Origin: Pontibacter sp. FD36
GTDB taxonomy: Bacteria; Bacteroidota; Bacteroidia; Cytophagales; Hymenobacteraceae
Length of the DNA: 64,000 bases
NCBI RefSeq assembly: GCF_015686655.1
Contig: NZ_JADPMP010000001.1
Coordinates: 372,001 to 436,000, forward strand
Reading direction: 5' to 3'
This document shows positions 55,770-64,000 of the stretch, in pieces (the first letter of the stretch is position 1; each line of letters begins with the position of its first letter). Under the pieces are notes generated by a model. That model did no database searches and was not told where the DNA came from. It worked only from the letters and a program-made list of their open reading frames with translations. The translations under genes were made by a program, and so were the position numbers.

Positions 55770-56486
55770 TTAGAAAATCAGGTAATAATCCCTCAGCAAT
55801 TCTGAGAAGTCAGGAGTATAGGTCGTGCCGTCTTCTTTGCGGATGTATAAGGCTTTAGTAACAGTATTCGCTTTCGGATTGCAGGTATACGTTTGCACAT
55901 GGCGAATGCACTTGCCACCGATGCGGGTGAAAACCTCCATCGTTTCGGTCAGGTAGAACGCATGTGTTTTGGCAAGTTCTGCAAAGTGGTTTGCCTCAGA
56001 TGGCGGCAGGAGCAAGTATAGTTTACCACCCTGAGTAAGGTGCTTCTGCGCAAAAGTCAGGATATCTTCAAAGAGCAGATCGCCTGTATGCTTGGCTGTG
56101 TTTTTGGCAGCATTGTCAGACCTGAGCGAAGCCAGAAAAAATGGCGGATTCGAGAGAATGACATCGTACTGCTGCGCACAGGTTTTCGCGAATTCCTGCA
56201 AGGGCATCGGGTGTAGTTTCAGTCGCTCCGCCCAAGGGCTCTCAGCAAAGTTCCGCAAAGCCTGCACCTGAGCCTCCGGGTTGATCTCCACCGCTTCCAC
56301 TTCCGCCTCCGACCGTTGCGCTACCATCAGGGCCAGCAAACCTGTTCCAGTTCCAATATCCAGCACCCGCTTCGCCTGACGCACCTCTACATAGGCTCCG
56401 AATACACAGGAGTCCGTGCAAACCTTCATAGCACATTGGTCCTGGTTGATGCGGAATTGCTTGAATTGGAAGTAGGTGTTGGGCAC
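55770..56486 (-). CDS. trmN6: tRNA1(Val) (adenine(37)-N6)-methyltransferase TrmN6/YfiC
   Basis: 238 residues, SAM-dependent. Motif I VLDIGTGTG at 41-49, acidic strand EAVEINPEAQ near 64-73 and the N6-adenine methyltransferase signature NPPF at 113-116 are visible. FKQFRINQDQCAMKV at about 8-22 is the family N-terminus. Methylates A37 of tRNA-Val. Monocistronic; flanked by low-complexity spacer. Confidence 0.92.
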   Translation of the reverse strand: MPNTYFQFKQFRINQDQCAMKVCTDSCVFGAYVEVRQAKRVLDIGTGTGLLALMVAQRSEAEVEAVEINPEAQVQALRNFAESPWAERLKLHPMPLQEFAKTCAQQYDVILSNPPFFLASLRSDNAAKNTAKHTGDLLFEDILTFAQKHLTQGGKLYLLLPPSEANHFAELAKTHAFYLTETMEVFTRIGGKCIRHVQTYTCNPKANTVTKALYIRKEDGTTYTPDFSELLRDYYLIF

Positions 56487-56493
56487 GGGTTTT

Positions 56494-56526
56494 TAATGAA
56501 TAATGGGTAATGATGAATGAATAATT
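56494..56526. repeat. Left arm of an inverted near-repeat around a small gene
   Basis: TAATGAATAATGGGTAATGA and on. The right arm at 56819-56860 reads complementary, with AATGATGAAGAATGG-like units. They enclose the AT-rich gene at 56529. Confidence 0.5.
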
Positions 56527-56528
56527 AT

Positions 56529-56810
56529 TTACGCATCCTTTTGGAATCGCTTGGTGCCTAATAGGAAGAGACTGTTAAAGAGAATAATAGTAATTGTCGA
56601 AATAAAAATATAGTCGGGATTATTCAGGTTGTGAGTTAAAACAGATCCTATTAGAAATATTATAGGCGTAGTAGAAAAATAGATAGTGCTTACAAGATTC
56701 TGCCTTTTCAAAAGGACAAGTACTCCAATTATAATGTAAATGATAAGAGCAATCACCAATAAAGTAATTGTCGCATAAACTGTGGCTACCAATCCGTCTA
56801 AAGCAATCAT
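56529..56810 (-). CDS. Small membrane protein, AT-rich, unknown function
   Basis: 93 residues with three hydrophobic segments (about 9-34, 40-60 and 66-85). Isoleucine- and threonine-rich, and the gene is plainly more AT-rich than its neighbours trmN6 and rnhA. It is bounded on both sides by complementary near-repeat arms. That combination suggests insertion into, or transfer along with, a spacer. No family recognised. Inner membrane. Confidence 0.6.
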   Translation of the reverse strand: MIALDGLVATVYATITLLVIALIIYIIIGVLVLLKRQNLVSTIYFSTTPIIFLIGSVLTHNLNNPDYIFISTITIILFNSLFLLGTKRFQKDA

Positions 56811-56818
56811 ACCTTTTG

Positions 56819-56860
56819 GTTAATTTTCATTACTCGTTAACCATTCTTCATCATTTCGAG
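56819..56860. repeat. Right arm of the inverted near-repeat
   Basis: Partner of 56494-56526. Contains CATTACTCGTTAACCATTCT and CTTCATCATTTCGAG; overlaps the last bases of rnhA. Confidence 0.45.
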
Positions 56861-57315
56861 TTAAACTGCCCCGATTCAAAGCCCTCGTCGATCAAAAGAT
56901 TCGGTGACAGCGCACTGGCTACTGCCAGCTCATCGCAGCGCTCATTTTCGGGGTGACCGGCATGGCCTCTGATCCAGACGAATTTTACGTTATGCTTGGC
57001 GTATACCCTTAGGAAACGGGCCCAAAGGTCACCGTTGGCTTTACCAGCGAAGCCTTTCTTCTGCCAACCAAATACCCAGCGCTTCTCCACAGCATCCACC
57101 ACATACTTGGAATCCGAGTAAACCGTGACAGGTATACCCGGCTTGGTGATCGCCTCGAGCCCCACGATCACGGCGAGCAACTCCATGCGGTTGTTGGTGG
57201 TTTTGCGGTAACCGGCAGTCAGTTCTTTCTCGTGGTTTTTCCAGCGCAAGATAGTGCCATAACCTCCCGGACCCGGATTTCCTCGTGATGCACCGTCTGT
57301 AAAAAGCTCGATCAT
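56851..57315 (-). CDS. rnhA: Ribonuclease HI
   Basis: 154 residues. Carboxylates Asp7 (FTDGASRGN), Glu45 (RMELLAV), Asp68 (YSDSKYVV) and Asp128 (RCDELA) with His118 in RGHAGHPENE complete the RNase HI active site. Removes RNA from RNA-DNA hybrids. Standard length. Monocistronic, downstream of a palindromic spacer. Confidence 0.97.
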   Translation of the reverse strand: MIELFTDGASRGNPGPGGYGTILRWKNHEKELTAGYRKTTNNRMELLAVIVGLEAITKPGIPVTVYSDSKYVVDAVEKRWVFGWQKKGFAGKANGDLWARFLRVYAKHNVKFVWIRGHAGHPENERCDELAVASALSPNLLIDEGFESGQFNSK

Positions 57316-57320
57316 ATTGT

Positions 57321-57426
57321 AATTGAGTGATTTAGCAATTGAGTGAGTTTTTTGATTGAGCGAATGCGTTAGTGATTATGTAAATAATAATAAACCACTC
57401 CGTCACTCAATCACTAACTCACTCAG
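57321..57426. repeat. Intergenic imperfect palindrome of short near-repeats
   Basis: AATTGAGTGATTTAGCAATT and onward (57321-57360) faces CTCCGTCACTCAATCACTAA and onward (57396-57426). Between rnhA and the MarC gene. A different sequence from 8093 but the same architecture. Confidence 0.65.
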
Positions 57427-57427
57427 T

Positions 57428-58006
57428 TTAAATAGGTAAATTCGTTTTGAACAACTTGATGGCGATAGCTAGCAGGATAACACCAAACACTTTACGGAGC
57501 ACGTTGGCGCCAGCTTTACCGAGTTTACGCTCCAGCCAGGCCGAAGCCTTGAGAACGATGTAAACGAACATCAGGTTCAGGACTATACCTACCAGCACGT
57601 TTGGCAGAGAGTAAGCGGCACGCAAAGAGAGCAGTGTCGTCATGGTACCGGCTCCCACGATAAGCGGGAAGGCCAGCGGCACTATGGAGCCACTTTTCAC
57701 TTCAGGGTCGGAGTGGAAAAGGTCTTTGCCCAGGATCATCTCCAAACCAATCAGGAAGATGATGATGGCACCTGCCATGGCAAAAGACTCGAAATCGATG
57801 CCGAACAGTTTCAGGATACCGTCCCCCACGAACAGAAACACGATCATCAGAATACCCGAAATGATCGTAGCCTTCTCCGACTCGATTTTGCCCTCGCGCT
57901 TGCGCAGGTCAATGATAATGGGAATAGAACCGAGGATGTCGATTACCGCGAACAGAATAAGCGTTACCGATGCGATTTCCTTGAAACTAAACAGCTCCTG
58001 AATCAT
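57428..58006 (-). CDS. MarC-family integral membrane protein
   Basis: 192 residues with six hydrophobic segments; FAVIDILGSIPI and the SGSIVPLAFPLIVGAGTMTTLLSL segment are the MarC/YchE signatures. Once called a multiple antibiotic resistance protein, but no transport function is proven for the family. Inner membrane. Monocistronic. Confidence 0.9.
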   Translation of the reverse strand: MIQELFSFKEIASVTLILFAVIDILGSIPIIIDLRKREGKIESEKATIISGILMIVFLFVGDGILKLFGIDFESFAMAGAIIIFLIGLEMILGKDLFHSDPEVKSGSIVPLAFPLIVGAGTMTTLLSLRAAYSLPNVLVGIVLNLMFVYIVLKASAWLERKLGKAGANVLRKVFGVILLAIAIKLFKTNLPI

Positions 58007-58104
58007 GAGTTTGTGGTTGTTAGAATGTCAAAGCCAGCAAATAGGGTATAGCTATACCTGCAAGCGCTGGCGCAATTTGATAACAAGCCGCAAAGGTAGG
58101 ATTC

Positions 58105-59166
58105 TTAGGCGTAATAATGCAGGAAAAAGCGCTTTAGCTCTTCGTACTCTTCGTTGGCAATAGCCGGAAAATTGGCCACCCGGAACGTGTTGCGCTGCCA
58201 TGGTCCGTAGCCGTTGCCCAGCCGGATATTGTGGTGCAGCGCCCGCTTCTTGATGTCCTCCACCAACCGCTCGTTCGCCTCCAGTACCAGCACCGTTTTA
58301 GAGCGTACCTCTTCGTTCTCGATCAGCAGTTTAAAGTCGGTGAACTGCCCGAAGAACTCGTATAGCTCGTTGGCCCGATCCGTCAGATCGATGTCGAGCT
58401 GTTTGATAAAAGGCCGGTCCTCGAGCATACGCTTGAGCAGGTAGATGTTGAGCGTGTTCGGCGTGTGCACGGTCTGGTAGTTGAGCATCTTCTCGTAGAG
58501 CGATACCAGGCTATTGTAATGATTGCGCTCGTTCATTTGCTTGGCCCGGAAGATGGCACGCGGCGAGCAAACAAGTATACCCAGACCCGGCGGCAGACCG
58601 AAGCACTTCTGCACGGAGGCGAACCAGATATCAGCTTTGATGTATTTCAGGTTGAGGCCGGCCATCGAGGAAGTTGCATCCACGGCTGTAAGCGTGTCCC
58701 GGAAGCGGTTGTGCAGGTTCAGGATAGTACTGGCTGTGACCTGTGTTCCGTTGGAGGTTTCGTTTTGCGTGAAGCAGATCAGCTCAGTATCGACACTGAT
58801 GTCGAGTTCCTCCACCGGCATGGCCTCGTTGATGTCGAAGCGAACACCTTCGGCATTGGGACGTAGCTTTTTTGCATACTCGTACCATTTCTCCCCAAAA
58901 GAACCATTGTAAATGTGGAAGCTCTTCTTTTTGGTGAGGCTTTGGGTCAGAATCTCCCAGCACTCGGTGGCGGAGGAGGTAAAAAAAATAGAATAGTCCT
59001 GCGGAATGTTGAGGCGCCGCTTGAGCGAGCCCACCACCGTGCGTGATAGCTGTACAAACTGTTCTCCGCGGTGCGGAGCCCCCAATATACCTTCGTCATA
59101 CGCATCCATAAGGTAGTTGCGCACTTCCGGATATATTTTAGACGGTCCTGGATAGAAATTCAACAT
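58105..59166 (-). CDS. Class V aminotransferase (phosphoserine aminotransferase-like)
   Basis: 353 residues, PLP-dependent. PLP lysine is Lys187 in SVQKCFGLPPGLG, with Asp163 (TAVDATSSMAG) and TSSATECWE at 63-71 in the phosphate site. The NFYPGPSKI N-terminus and C-terminal RLGNGYGPWQ with an Arg fit SerC-like class V enzymes, but also serine-glyoxylate or alanine-glyoxylate types. It is not identical to classical SerC, so the substrate is left open. Monocistronic. Confidence 0.87.
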   Translation of the reverse strand: MLNFYPGPSKIYPEVRNYLMDAYDEGILGAPHRGEQFVQLSRTVVGSLKRRLNIPQDYSIFFTSSATECWEILTQSLTKKKSFHIYNGSFGEKWYEYAKKLRPNAEGVRFDINEAMPVEELDISVDTELICFTQNETSNGTQVTASTILNLHNRFRDTLTAVDATSSMAGLNLKYIKADIWFASVQKCFGLPPGLGILVCSPRAIFRAKQMNERNHYNSLVSLYEKMLNYQTVHTPNTLNIYLLKRMLEDRPFIKQLDIDLTDRANELYEFFGQFTDFKLLIENEEVRSKTVLVLEANERLVEDIKKRALHHNIRLGNGYGPWQRNTFRVANFPAIANEEYEELKRFFLHYYA

Positions 59167-59247
59167 GGAGGGTAATATAAAGAATTATAGTATTGCTACT
59201 ATAGTAAAAAGCAAATATTTAGTGAACGGAATCCCAGTGTTACCACG

Positions 59248-59700
59248 CTATTTTTTGGATCCAAAACCGATCTGCTTCGGCTTCATGCGCTCGAAGTACT
59301 GCAGTGCCAGCCGGTAGCTCTCCATCCCGAAACCTGTGATTACCCCTTTGCAGAAAGGAGCCAGCATGCTTTTGTGCCGGAAGGCGTCGCGGGCGTATAC
59401 ATTGGAGATGTGCACCTCGATCACAGGCGTTTCGATGGCCTTGATGGCGTCAGAGAGGGCAACCGAGGTATGGGTATAGGCGCCACCGTTAAACACGATG
59501 CCTTTGTAACTGAAACCCACCTCATGCAGCTTGTCGATCAGTACCCCCTCGGTGTTCGACTGAAAATAGGATAACTCCATGGCTGGAAAAGCCTCCTTCA
59601 GCTCTTCAAAGTATGATTCGAATGACTCGGAGCCGTAGACAGACTTCTCGCGGATACCGAGCAGGTTAAGATTAGGGCCGTTCAGGATGAGGATTTTCAT
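59248..59700 (-). CDS. aroQ: Type II 3-dehydroquinate dehydratase
   Basis: 150 residues, dodecameric shikimate-pathway enzyme. NGPNLNLLGIRE at 7-18, catalytic Tyr22 in SVYGS, the IVFNGGAYTHTSVAL segment and EVHISNVYARDAFRHKS carry the active-site Asn, His and Arg. Converts 3-dehydroquinate to 3-dehydroshikimate. Divergent from xerD, a pairing common in this phylum. Confidence 0.97.
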   Translation of the reverse strand: MKILILNGPNLNLLGIREKSVYGSESFESYFEELKEAFPAMELSYFQSNTEGVLIDKLHEVGFSYKGIVFNGGAYTHTSVALSDAIKAIETPVIEVHISNVYARDAFRHKSMLAPFCKGVITGFGMESYRLALQYFERMKPKQIGFGSKK

Positions 59701-59758
59701 AGTTTAGGGGTGTTTTGTGATTTCAGCTCAATTAAGCGGATGCAATTTAAGTATTAAC

Positions 59759-59766
59759 TATCTTTG
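59759..59766 (+). promoter_or_regulatory. Candidate -7 box for xerD (TATCTTTG)
   Basis: Exact TAnnTTTG, 60 bases before the xerD start; no clear -33. Confidence 0.35.
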
Positions 59767-59826
59767 CTTTGATTTTTTTGACAAAAGAAAGTTTTGTCAG
59801 CTCCTCTTTTGCCCAAATTCTACCTT

Positions 59827-60726
59827 ATGAAGTGGTCCATCTGCATTACCCAGTTCGAGCAATACCTGCGTCTCGAAAAGTCCCTTTCCGGTAACTCCGT
59901 GGAAGCCTACTTGCGCGATATCCGCAAACTGACTGATTTTCTGGAGATCAAAGGTATAAACGTGCAGCCGGAGCAGATGACCCCGCCTATACTACGGGAA
60001 TTTCTGGAGTGGGTAGCTGAGCTGGGCATGACGCCGCATTCGCAGGCACGCACACTGTCAGGTATACGGGCTTTCTACAAGTTCCTGATCATGGAAGACA
60101 TGCTCACCGCCGACCCGACTGAGACCATCGAAGCCCCGAAGCTGAGTCGCAAATTGCCGGATACGCTACACTTCCATGAAATAGAGCAGTTGCTGGCCGC
60201 CATCGACCTTTCTACGCCAGAAGGGACCCGCAACCGTGCCATGCTGGAGACACTCTACAGCTCCGGACTGCGTGTGTCAGAGTTACTGGAGCTGAAATTA
60301 AGTAATCTGTACGAAGACATGGGCTTCCTGAAAGTGGCCGGTAAAGGCGACAAAGAGCGACTAGTTCCGATTGGACGCGATGCGCTCAAGCACATACAAC
60401 TCTACCGGGAAGGCGTGCGTTGCCACCTCAATATCAAAAAAGGCCATGAAGACTTTGTATTTCTGAACCGCCGTGGTGCTAAATTGACCCGGGTAATGGT
60501 GTTTACGATCATCAAAGACCTGGCTGCCAAAGCAGGTATACAGAAGACGGTGAGTCCCCATACCTTCCGCCACTCTTTCGCCACACACCTGATCGAAGGC
60601 GGCGCCGACCTGCGTGCCGTGCAGGAAATGCTGGGTCACGAGTCTATCACCACCACCGAGATCTACACCCACCTCGACCGCGACTACCTGAAGCAGGTGA
60701 TCAAGGATTACCATCCGAGGAGCTAG
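59827..60726 (+). CDS. xerD: Site-specific tyrosine recombinase XerD
   Basis: 299 residues. N-terminal SAM-like core-binding domain (1-105), catalytic domain with Arg149, Lys173, His245, Arg248, His271 and Tyr280 (TTEIYTHL). With XerC it resolves chromosome dimers at dif. Usual length; ATG 59827 is chosen as the preceding residues in frame are not conserved. Not linked to a mobile element: no att sites or cargo seen nearby. Confidence 0.95.
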   Translation: MKWSICITQFEQYLRLEKSLSGNSVEAYLRDIRKLTDFLEIKGINVQPEQMTPPILREFLEWVAELGMTPHSQARTLSGIRAFYKFLIMEDMLTADPTETIEAPKLSRKLPDTLHFHEIEQLLAAIDLSTPEGTRNRAMLETLYSSGLRVSELLELKLSNLYEDMGFLKVAGKGDKERLVPIGRDALKHIQLYREGVRCHLNIKKGHEDFVFLNRRGAKLTRVMVFTIIKDLAAKAGIQKTVSPHTFRHSFATHLIEGGADLRAVQEMLGHESITTTEIYTHLDRDYLKQVIKDYHPRS

Positions 60727-61048
60727 AAGAAGTTTGAGGGTTTAGGAGTTAGAGAGTTTGAGAAGTTTTGGCGTGTAGGGATAAATATAGCGCGAGCGTC
60801 CTCGCTCGTGATTTACTATGGAGGGGCCTCTGGCCCCTATGCTAAGCTGGGATAACGCATGACTGGACTAGCCTGTTCCGGGCGCAGACCCGAGGAGGCT
60901 CCACTATAACCGGCACGAGCGAGGGCGCTCACGCTATACCTACTCTCAACTATAACCCTAACCATTGAATCGACTAATTCAGTACCAAACCCATTAAACC
61001 AAGCGTTTTTCCAAAAGTCAAAAAGCAACACAATTTCAAAACACCCGC
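60727..61048. other. Spacer between xerD and the hexosaminidase
   Basis: No gene. It begins with GAGTTTAG-like near-repeats (60727-60770), contains a REP-like inverted pair (60791-60933), and ends with plain AT-rich sequence. CTATACCT occurs at about 60934-60941. Confidence 0.6.
60791..60933. repeat. REP-like inverted pair, BIME-like
   Basis: CGCGAGCGTCCTCGCTCGTG at 60791-60810 and CACGAGCGAGGGCGCTCACG at 60914-60933 are inverted copies of the element at 39847. The intervening 103 bases also show partial complementarity (GGAGGGGCC region against GAGGAGGCTCC), including a perfect small hairpin AGGGGCC-TCT-GGCCCCT near 60823-60839. Confidence 0.75.
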
Positions 61049-62698
61049 ATGCGAGCTACTTTCATCCGAATATTCACCATTGCCCTGCTTTCTTTAACTA
61101 TACCTTTTCTCACCGCCGCTCAGTCCGTGGATGATATTACGCCTATACCTGTGGAGGTAATAAAAGAGGCGAGAGGGCATGTGACCATCGACGGAAAAGC
61201 CCACATCGTATTCGACAAGCAATACGGAGCGCAGGCCGAGTTTCTGCAGGAAATGCTGGCGGCGCAGACTGGCCTGAACCTACAGGTATACCCGAGCACT
61301 GCCACGAAGCCCAAAGCCAGTCATCACATCCGACTCGTTTTTGACAACAAGACGGTTGACAAAGCCGAGATGTATACCTTGACAGTATCCGGTAAGGACG
61401 TGACTATACGCGCCAAAGACACAGGCGGTATGGTATATGGCATTCAGACCTTGCTGCAGCTTTTCCCTATCAAGCAGGTGCGGGAAGCGAAAATTCAAGA
61501 TGTATACATCAAGGATTATCCGCGCTTTGCCTATCGCGGCATGCACCTGGACGTGGTGCGGCACATGTTCCCCGTGGAGTTCATTAAAAAGTATATCGAC
61601 TACCTGGCTTTCCATAAGTTCAACACCTTTCACTGGCACCTGACCGATGATCAGGGCTGGCGCATTGAAATGGAATCGTACCCGAAACTGAACACGGTAG
61701 CCTCGTGGCGCAAGGAAACCTTGATCGGGCACTTTAAGGACGAACCGGCCAGGTATGACGGTACCCGCTACGGTGGCTACTATACCAAAGACGAAATACT
61801 CGAAGTAATCAACTATGCTTCTGTGCGAGGCATCAACATCATCCCTGAAATCGATATACCGGGTCACAGCCGCGCGACCATTGCCGCCTACCCCGAGCTG
61901 AGCACCCGCCCTGACACGACCTGGAATGTAGCCACCACCTGGGGTATGTACAACCGCCAGAACAATGTGCTGCAGCCAAACCCAGCCACATTTCAGTTCC
62001 TGGAAACGGTGTTTCAGGAAGTGGCCGACCTGTTCCCGTATGAATACTTCCACCTGGGCGGCGACGAGACCAGTAAAAAATGGTGGAAAGAAGACCCCGT
62101 GTCGCAGCAATTCATCAAAGACCACAATCTGAAAGACGAGAAAGGTCTGCAGACTTATTTTGTGGAGCAAGTGGCGAGTTACCTGGCAGCTAAAGGCAAA
62201 AAAGTGATTGGCTGGCACGAGATTCTGGAGGGCGACCTGAGTACCTCTACCCTGATCATGAACTGGGGAGGGGAAAAAGAGGGGATAGCCGCCGCAACCC
62301 GTGGGCACCAGGTGATCATGGCGCCAGGCAAGCCGCTGTACTTCGACCACTACCAGTCCAAAGACCCGAATGATAGCCTGGCCATACACGGCTACAACCC
62401 GCTAGATGCCGTGTATAATTTTGAACCTATACCTGCGGCATTGCGCGAACGCAAACTGGACCACTATATCGTCGGGGCGCAGGCCAATTTATGGACGGAA
62501 TACATCGGCAGCGAAGCCAAAGTAGAGTACATGGTTTTCCCGCGCATGACCGCCCTGAGCGAAGTGCTGTGGTCGCCTGCCGAAAAGAAGGATTTCACAG
62601 ACTTCAAACGTCGTCTCAACTCGGCTATTATTCCGCGCTATACCTTCTGGAAGGCTAAATACTTCCCCAACTTCGAGCAGTGGACGTCTGAGAAGTAG
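61049..62698 (+). CDS. Beta-N-acetylhexosaminidase, GH20
   Basis: 549 residues with a signal peptide (FIRIFTIALLSLTIPFLTAAQ). A GH20b-type N-terminal domain (about 30-150), then the TIM barrel with HWHLTDDQGWR at 196-206, EIDIPGH at 267-273 and the catalytic pair Asp339-Glu340 in HLGGDETS. Removes terminal GlcNAc/GalNAc from chitin or glycans through substrate-assisted catalysis. Exported, likely periplasmic. Monocistronic. Confidence 0.95.
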   Translation: MRATFIRIFTIALLSLTIPFLTAAQSVDDITPIPVEVIKEARGHVTIDGKAHIVFDKQYGAQAEFLQEMLAAQTGLNLQVYPSTATKPKASHHIRLVFDNKTVDKAEMYTLTVSGKDVTIRAKDTGGMVYGIQTLLQLFPIKQVREAKIQDVYIKDYPRFAYRGMHLDVVRHMFPVEFIKKYIDYLAFHKFNTFHWHLTDDQGWRIEMESYPKLNTVASWRKETLIGHFKDEPARYDGTRYGGYYTKDEILEVINYASVRGINIIPEIDIPGHSRATIAAYPELSTRPDTTWNVATTWGMYNRQNNVLQPNPATFQFLETVFQEVADLFPYEYFHLGGDETSKKWWKEDPVSQQFIKDHNLKDEKGLQTYFVEQVASYLAAKGKKVIGWHEILEGDLSTSTLIMNWGGEKEGIAAATRGHQVIMAPGKPLYFDHYQSKDPNDSLAIHGYNPLDAVYNFEPIPAALRERKLDHYIVGAQANLWTEYIGSEAKVEYMVFPRMTALSEVLWSPAEKKDFTDFKRRLNSAIIPRYTFWKAKYFPNFEQWTSEK

Positions 62699-62721
62699 AA
62701 GCCCATTTCATTTAAACCACG

Positions 62722-62766
62722 CCCCGATCTCTATCAGCAAAATGGTAAAGATCGGGGTTTGTTTTA
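62722..62766 (+). terminator. Intrinsic terminator after the hexosaminidase
   Basis: CCCCGATCT at 62722-62730 pairs with AGATCGGGG at 62749-62757, loop of 18, then T-rich sequence. Confidence 0.8.
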
Positions 62767-62823
62767 GTCATAACACAGGCTAACTTGCAGAGTCTAAGTA
62801 AAGTAAACCCACCCTGCATTAGT

Positions 62824-63639
62824 ATGAAACAACTTATTCTCTGCTGCCTATGCGCCATGATACTCTTCAGTTGCAGCGAAGGCAAGGATACGCCAGCCCC
62901 TGCAGTGCTGATCGATTCGTATGCGGCCAAATATATGGTGCATCCGAAGCGTGGAGCTTTCTACACGCATTTGGGTACCTACACCCTTGAATATAAAAAT
63001 GGGAAGGTAAACAAGAGGACCGGTGTTCCCGAGTGTATGGTGAATGGCTCATGTCAGGAACAACCAGCTGTTATTGACGAGGTGAGCTACAGAGACAATA
63101 TCATAAGAATCGCCAATAAAAGCAGCATGGAGGACTGGGGCATTTTACGGGAAGAGTGGTTGTATGGCCTGAAAAATCACGATCAGCCAGCTTACCTTAT
63201 CTACAAAGCTGAAAACCGCAGGATGTATGATTCTTTATCTTATATCTACCATACAAATGGAAAGTTGAATAAGATAGAAGGCTTCTCCATTTATAGAGAC
63301 GAGGTCGAATTAGTGGTGAATAGAGACATTGCCAAAGACTTCTTTTTTGATGCTTCGGGCAATCTGGAGAGAGTGGAGACGCGCCGTATTCTGGATGATG
63401 ACGGTTTTGTACTGCACGTAGTTGTCGAAAAATTTGAGAATTATGACAACGCCGTTAATCCATTTAAGGGAATGTTTATGTTCGAAGACACCTACTACAG
63501 GTCCTTGTCTCAAAACAACTTTAGAAGGTATAGAAAAGAGGAGATAGAAGTGCGGAGCGGAGCAGTGATCAGCAGTCATGGCAAAGACTGGATGCTGGAA
63601 TATGATGCGGCAGGCCGTCCAGTGTTTGATAAACCTTAG
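62824..63639 (+). CDS. Lipoprotein, unknown function
   Basis: 271 residues with lipobox ILFSC (Cys17). The mature part is beta-rich with repeated strand-turn units of the kind IYHTNGKLNKIEGFSIYRD, FFDASGNLERVETRRI and LEYDAAGRPVF, which recall RHS/YD-type or other Bacteroidota surface repeat proteins. Too few units to call a family. ATG 62824 is the start of the signal peptide. Surface or periplasmic; function unknown. Confidence 0.7.
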   Translation: MKQLILCCLCAMILFSCSEGKDTPAPAVLIDSYAAKYMVHPKRGAFYTHLGTYTLEYKNGKVNKRTGVPECMVNGSCQEQPAVIDEVSYRDNIIRIANKSSMEDWGILREEWLYGLKNHDQPAYLIYKAENRRMYDSLSYIYHTNGKLNKIEGFSIYRDEVELVVNRDIAKDFFFDASGNLERVETRRILDDDGFVLHVVVEKFENYDNAVNPFKGMFMFEDTYYRSLSQNNFRRYRKEEIEVRSGAVISSHGKDWMLEYDAAGRPVFDKP

Positions 63640-63691
63640 GCCTGGGGGTAGATTTGCTCCCCGAAAAGTCTCAAAATAAACACACAACACA

Positions 63692-63699
63692 TATCTTTG
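63692..63699 (+). promoter_or_regulatory. Candidate -7 box for pyrD (TATCTTTG)
   Basis: Exact TAnnTTTG, 31 bases before the GTG start of pyrD; no clear -33 at usual spacing. Confidence 0.45.
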
Positions 63700-63730
63700 C
63701 GGGCAGCAAACCAAACTCAAACCCGCTGCC

Positions 63731-64000
63731 GTGTATAAGAGCCTCCTTCGTCCGCTACTTTTCAAATTAGACCCAGAGAAAGTTCACTATCTCACTACCG
63801 ACGCATTAAGAACTGCTTTTAGCTTGCCGTTCACCAAGAGTGTCAGCCGCAGCATGTTCCGGGTCGAGGACAAGCGACTGGAGCGGGAACTCTTCGGCTT
63901 AAAATTCCCTAATCCGGTTGGTTTGGCAGCAGGCTTCGATAAGGATGCCAAATTGGTAGACGAGCTGGCTGAGTTGGGTTTCGGCTTCATCGAGATCGGT
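63731..64000 (+). CDS. pyrD: Dihydroorotate dehydrogenase (quinone), 5' part
   Basis: Ninety codons are visible and the gene runs off the window. It starts at GTG 63731 ([20 protein letters not shown]), a family-typical N-terminal helix for the membrane-associated class 2 enzyme, then [18 protein letters not shown], the conserved FMN-binding start. It oxidises dihydroorotate to orotate and passes electrons to quinone. Confidence 0.93.
   Translation, partial: MYKSLLRPLLFKLDPEKVHYLTTDALRTAFSLPFTKSVSRSMFRVEDKRLERELFGLKFPNPVGLAAGFDKDAKLVDELAELGFGFIEIG

Noticed and set aside
59827..60726. Integrase of an integrative element
   Set aside because: The protein matches chromosomal XerD, divergent from aroQ, with no att repeats, tRNA target or cargo nearby.

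Overview
The window looks like chromosomal DNA of a Bacteroidota bacterium, most likely of the Hymenobacteraceae/Cytophagales type (Pontibacter-like). The evidence is gene content (PorT of the type IX secretion system, an IPExxxVDY protein beside pyk, the acpP-fabF-rnc block, an atpD-atpC pair apart from the rest of ATP synthase), promoters of the Bacteroidota form (TTTG, about 20 bases, TAnnTTTG), few Shine-Dalgarno sequences, and many secreted proteins with lipoprotein signals. The genus is inference; no rRNA is present. Almost all of it is ordinary housekeeping and envelope sequence. I see no prophage, insertion sequence, CRISPR array or defence island.

Layout. 1-5.4 kb: end of porT, an SDR oxidoreductase, then two paralogous lipoproteins with a kinase-like motif set (the first frameshifted) and a decayed outer-membrane gene. 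5.5-16 kb: typA, secreted msrB, small proteins, metG, an MFS transporter, pth, rplY, prs, tRNA-Gln. 16-29 kb: small secreted proteins, an S9 peptidase, atpDC, a serine hydrolase operon, a ferredoxin reductase-like protein, a Cys/Met-metabolism PLP enzyme, ispE. 29-38 kb: tgt-lptF/G-eamA, a glycosyltransferase overlapping a sigma factor, rsmG, a YheT-type hydrolase, tandem paralogous lipoproteins. 38-40 kb: a cytochrome c peroxidase remnant, rpsT and a gene-poor repeat-rich kilobase. 40-48 kb: IPExxxVDY-pyk, divergent acpP-fabF-rnc, nadE, lgt. 48-59 kb: an acyltransferase, an AraC-type regulator, a PEGA-like protein, cdd, a saccharopine-dehydrogenase-like protein, trmN6, rnhA, marC and a class V aminotransferase. 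59-64 kb: aroQ/xerD, a GH20 hexosaminidase, a lipoprotein and the start of pyrD.

How genes fit together: translation and RNA (metG, pth, rplY, rpsT, tgt, rsmG, trmN6, rnc, rnhA, tRNA-Gln), lipids and lipoproteins (acpP, fabF, lgt, lptF/G, ispE) and nucleotide/cofactor supply (prs, cdd, pyrD, nadE) dominate. Many proteins here carry lipoboxes, so they are substrates of Lgt encoded in the same window.

The most unusual signals are not genes. (1) A dispersed motif CAGGTATA (ideal palindrome CAGGTATACCTG) recurs far more often than chance, on both strands, in all three reading frames, in intergenic DNA and inside terminator loops. (2) Several intergenic spacers are long imperfect palindromes built from short near-repeats, one of them between atpD and atpC. 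(3) A REP-like GAGCG-AGGA-CGCTC element occurs singly and as an inverted pair.
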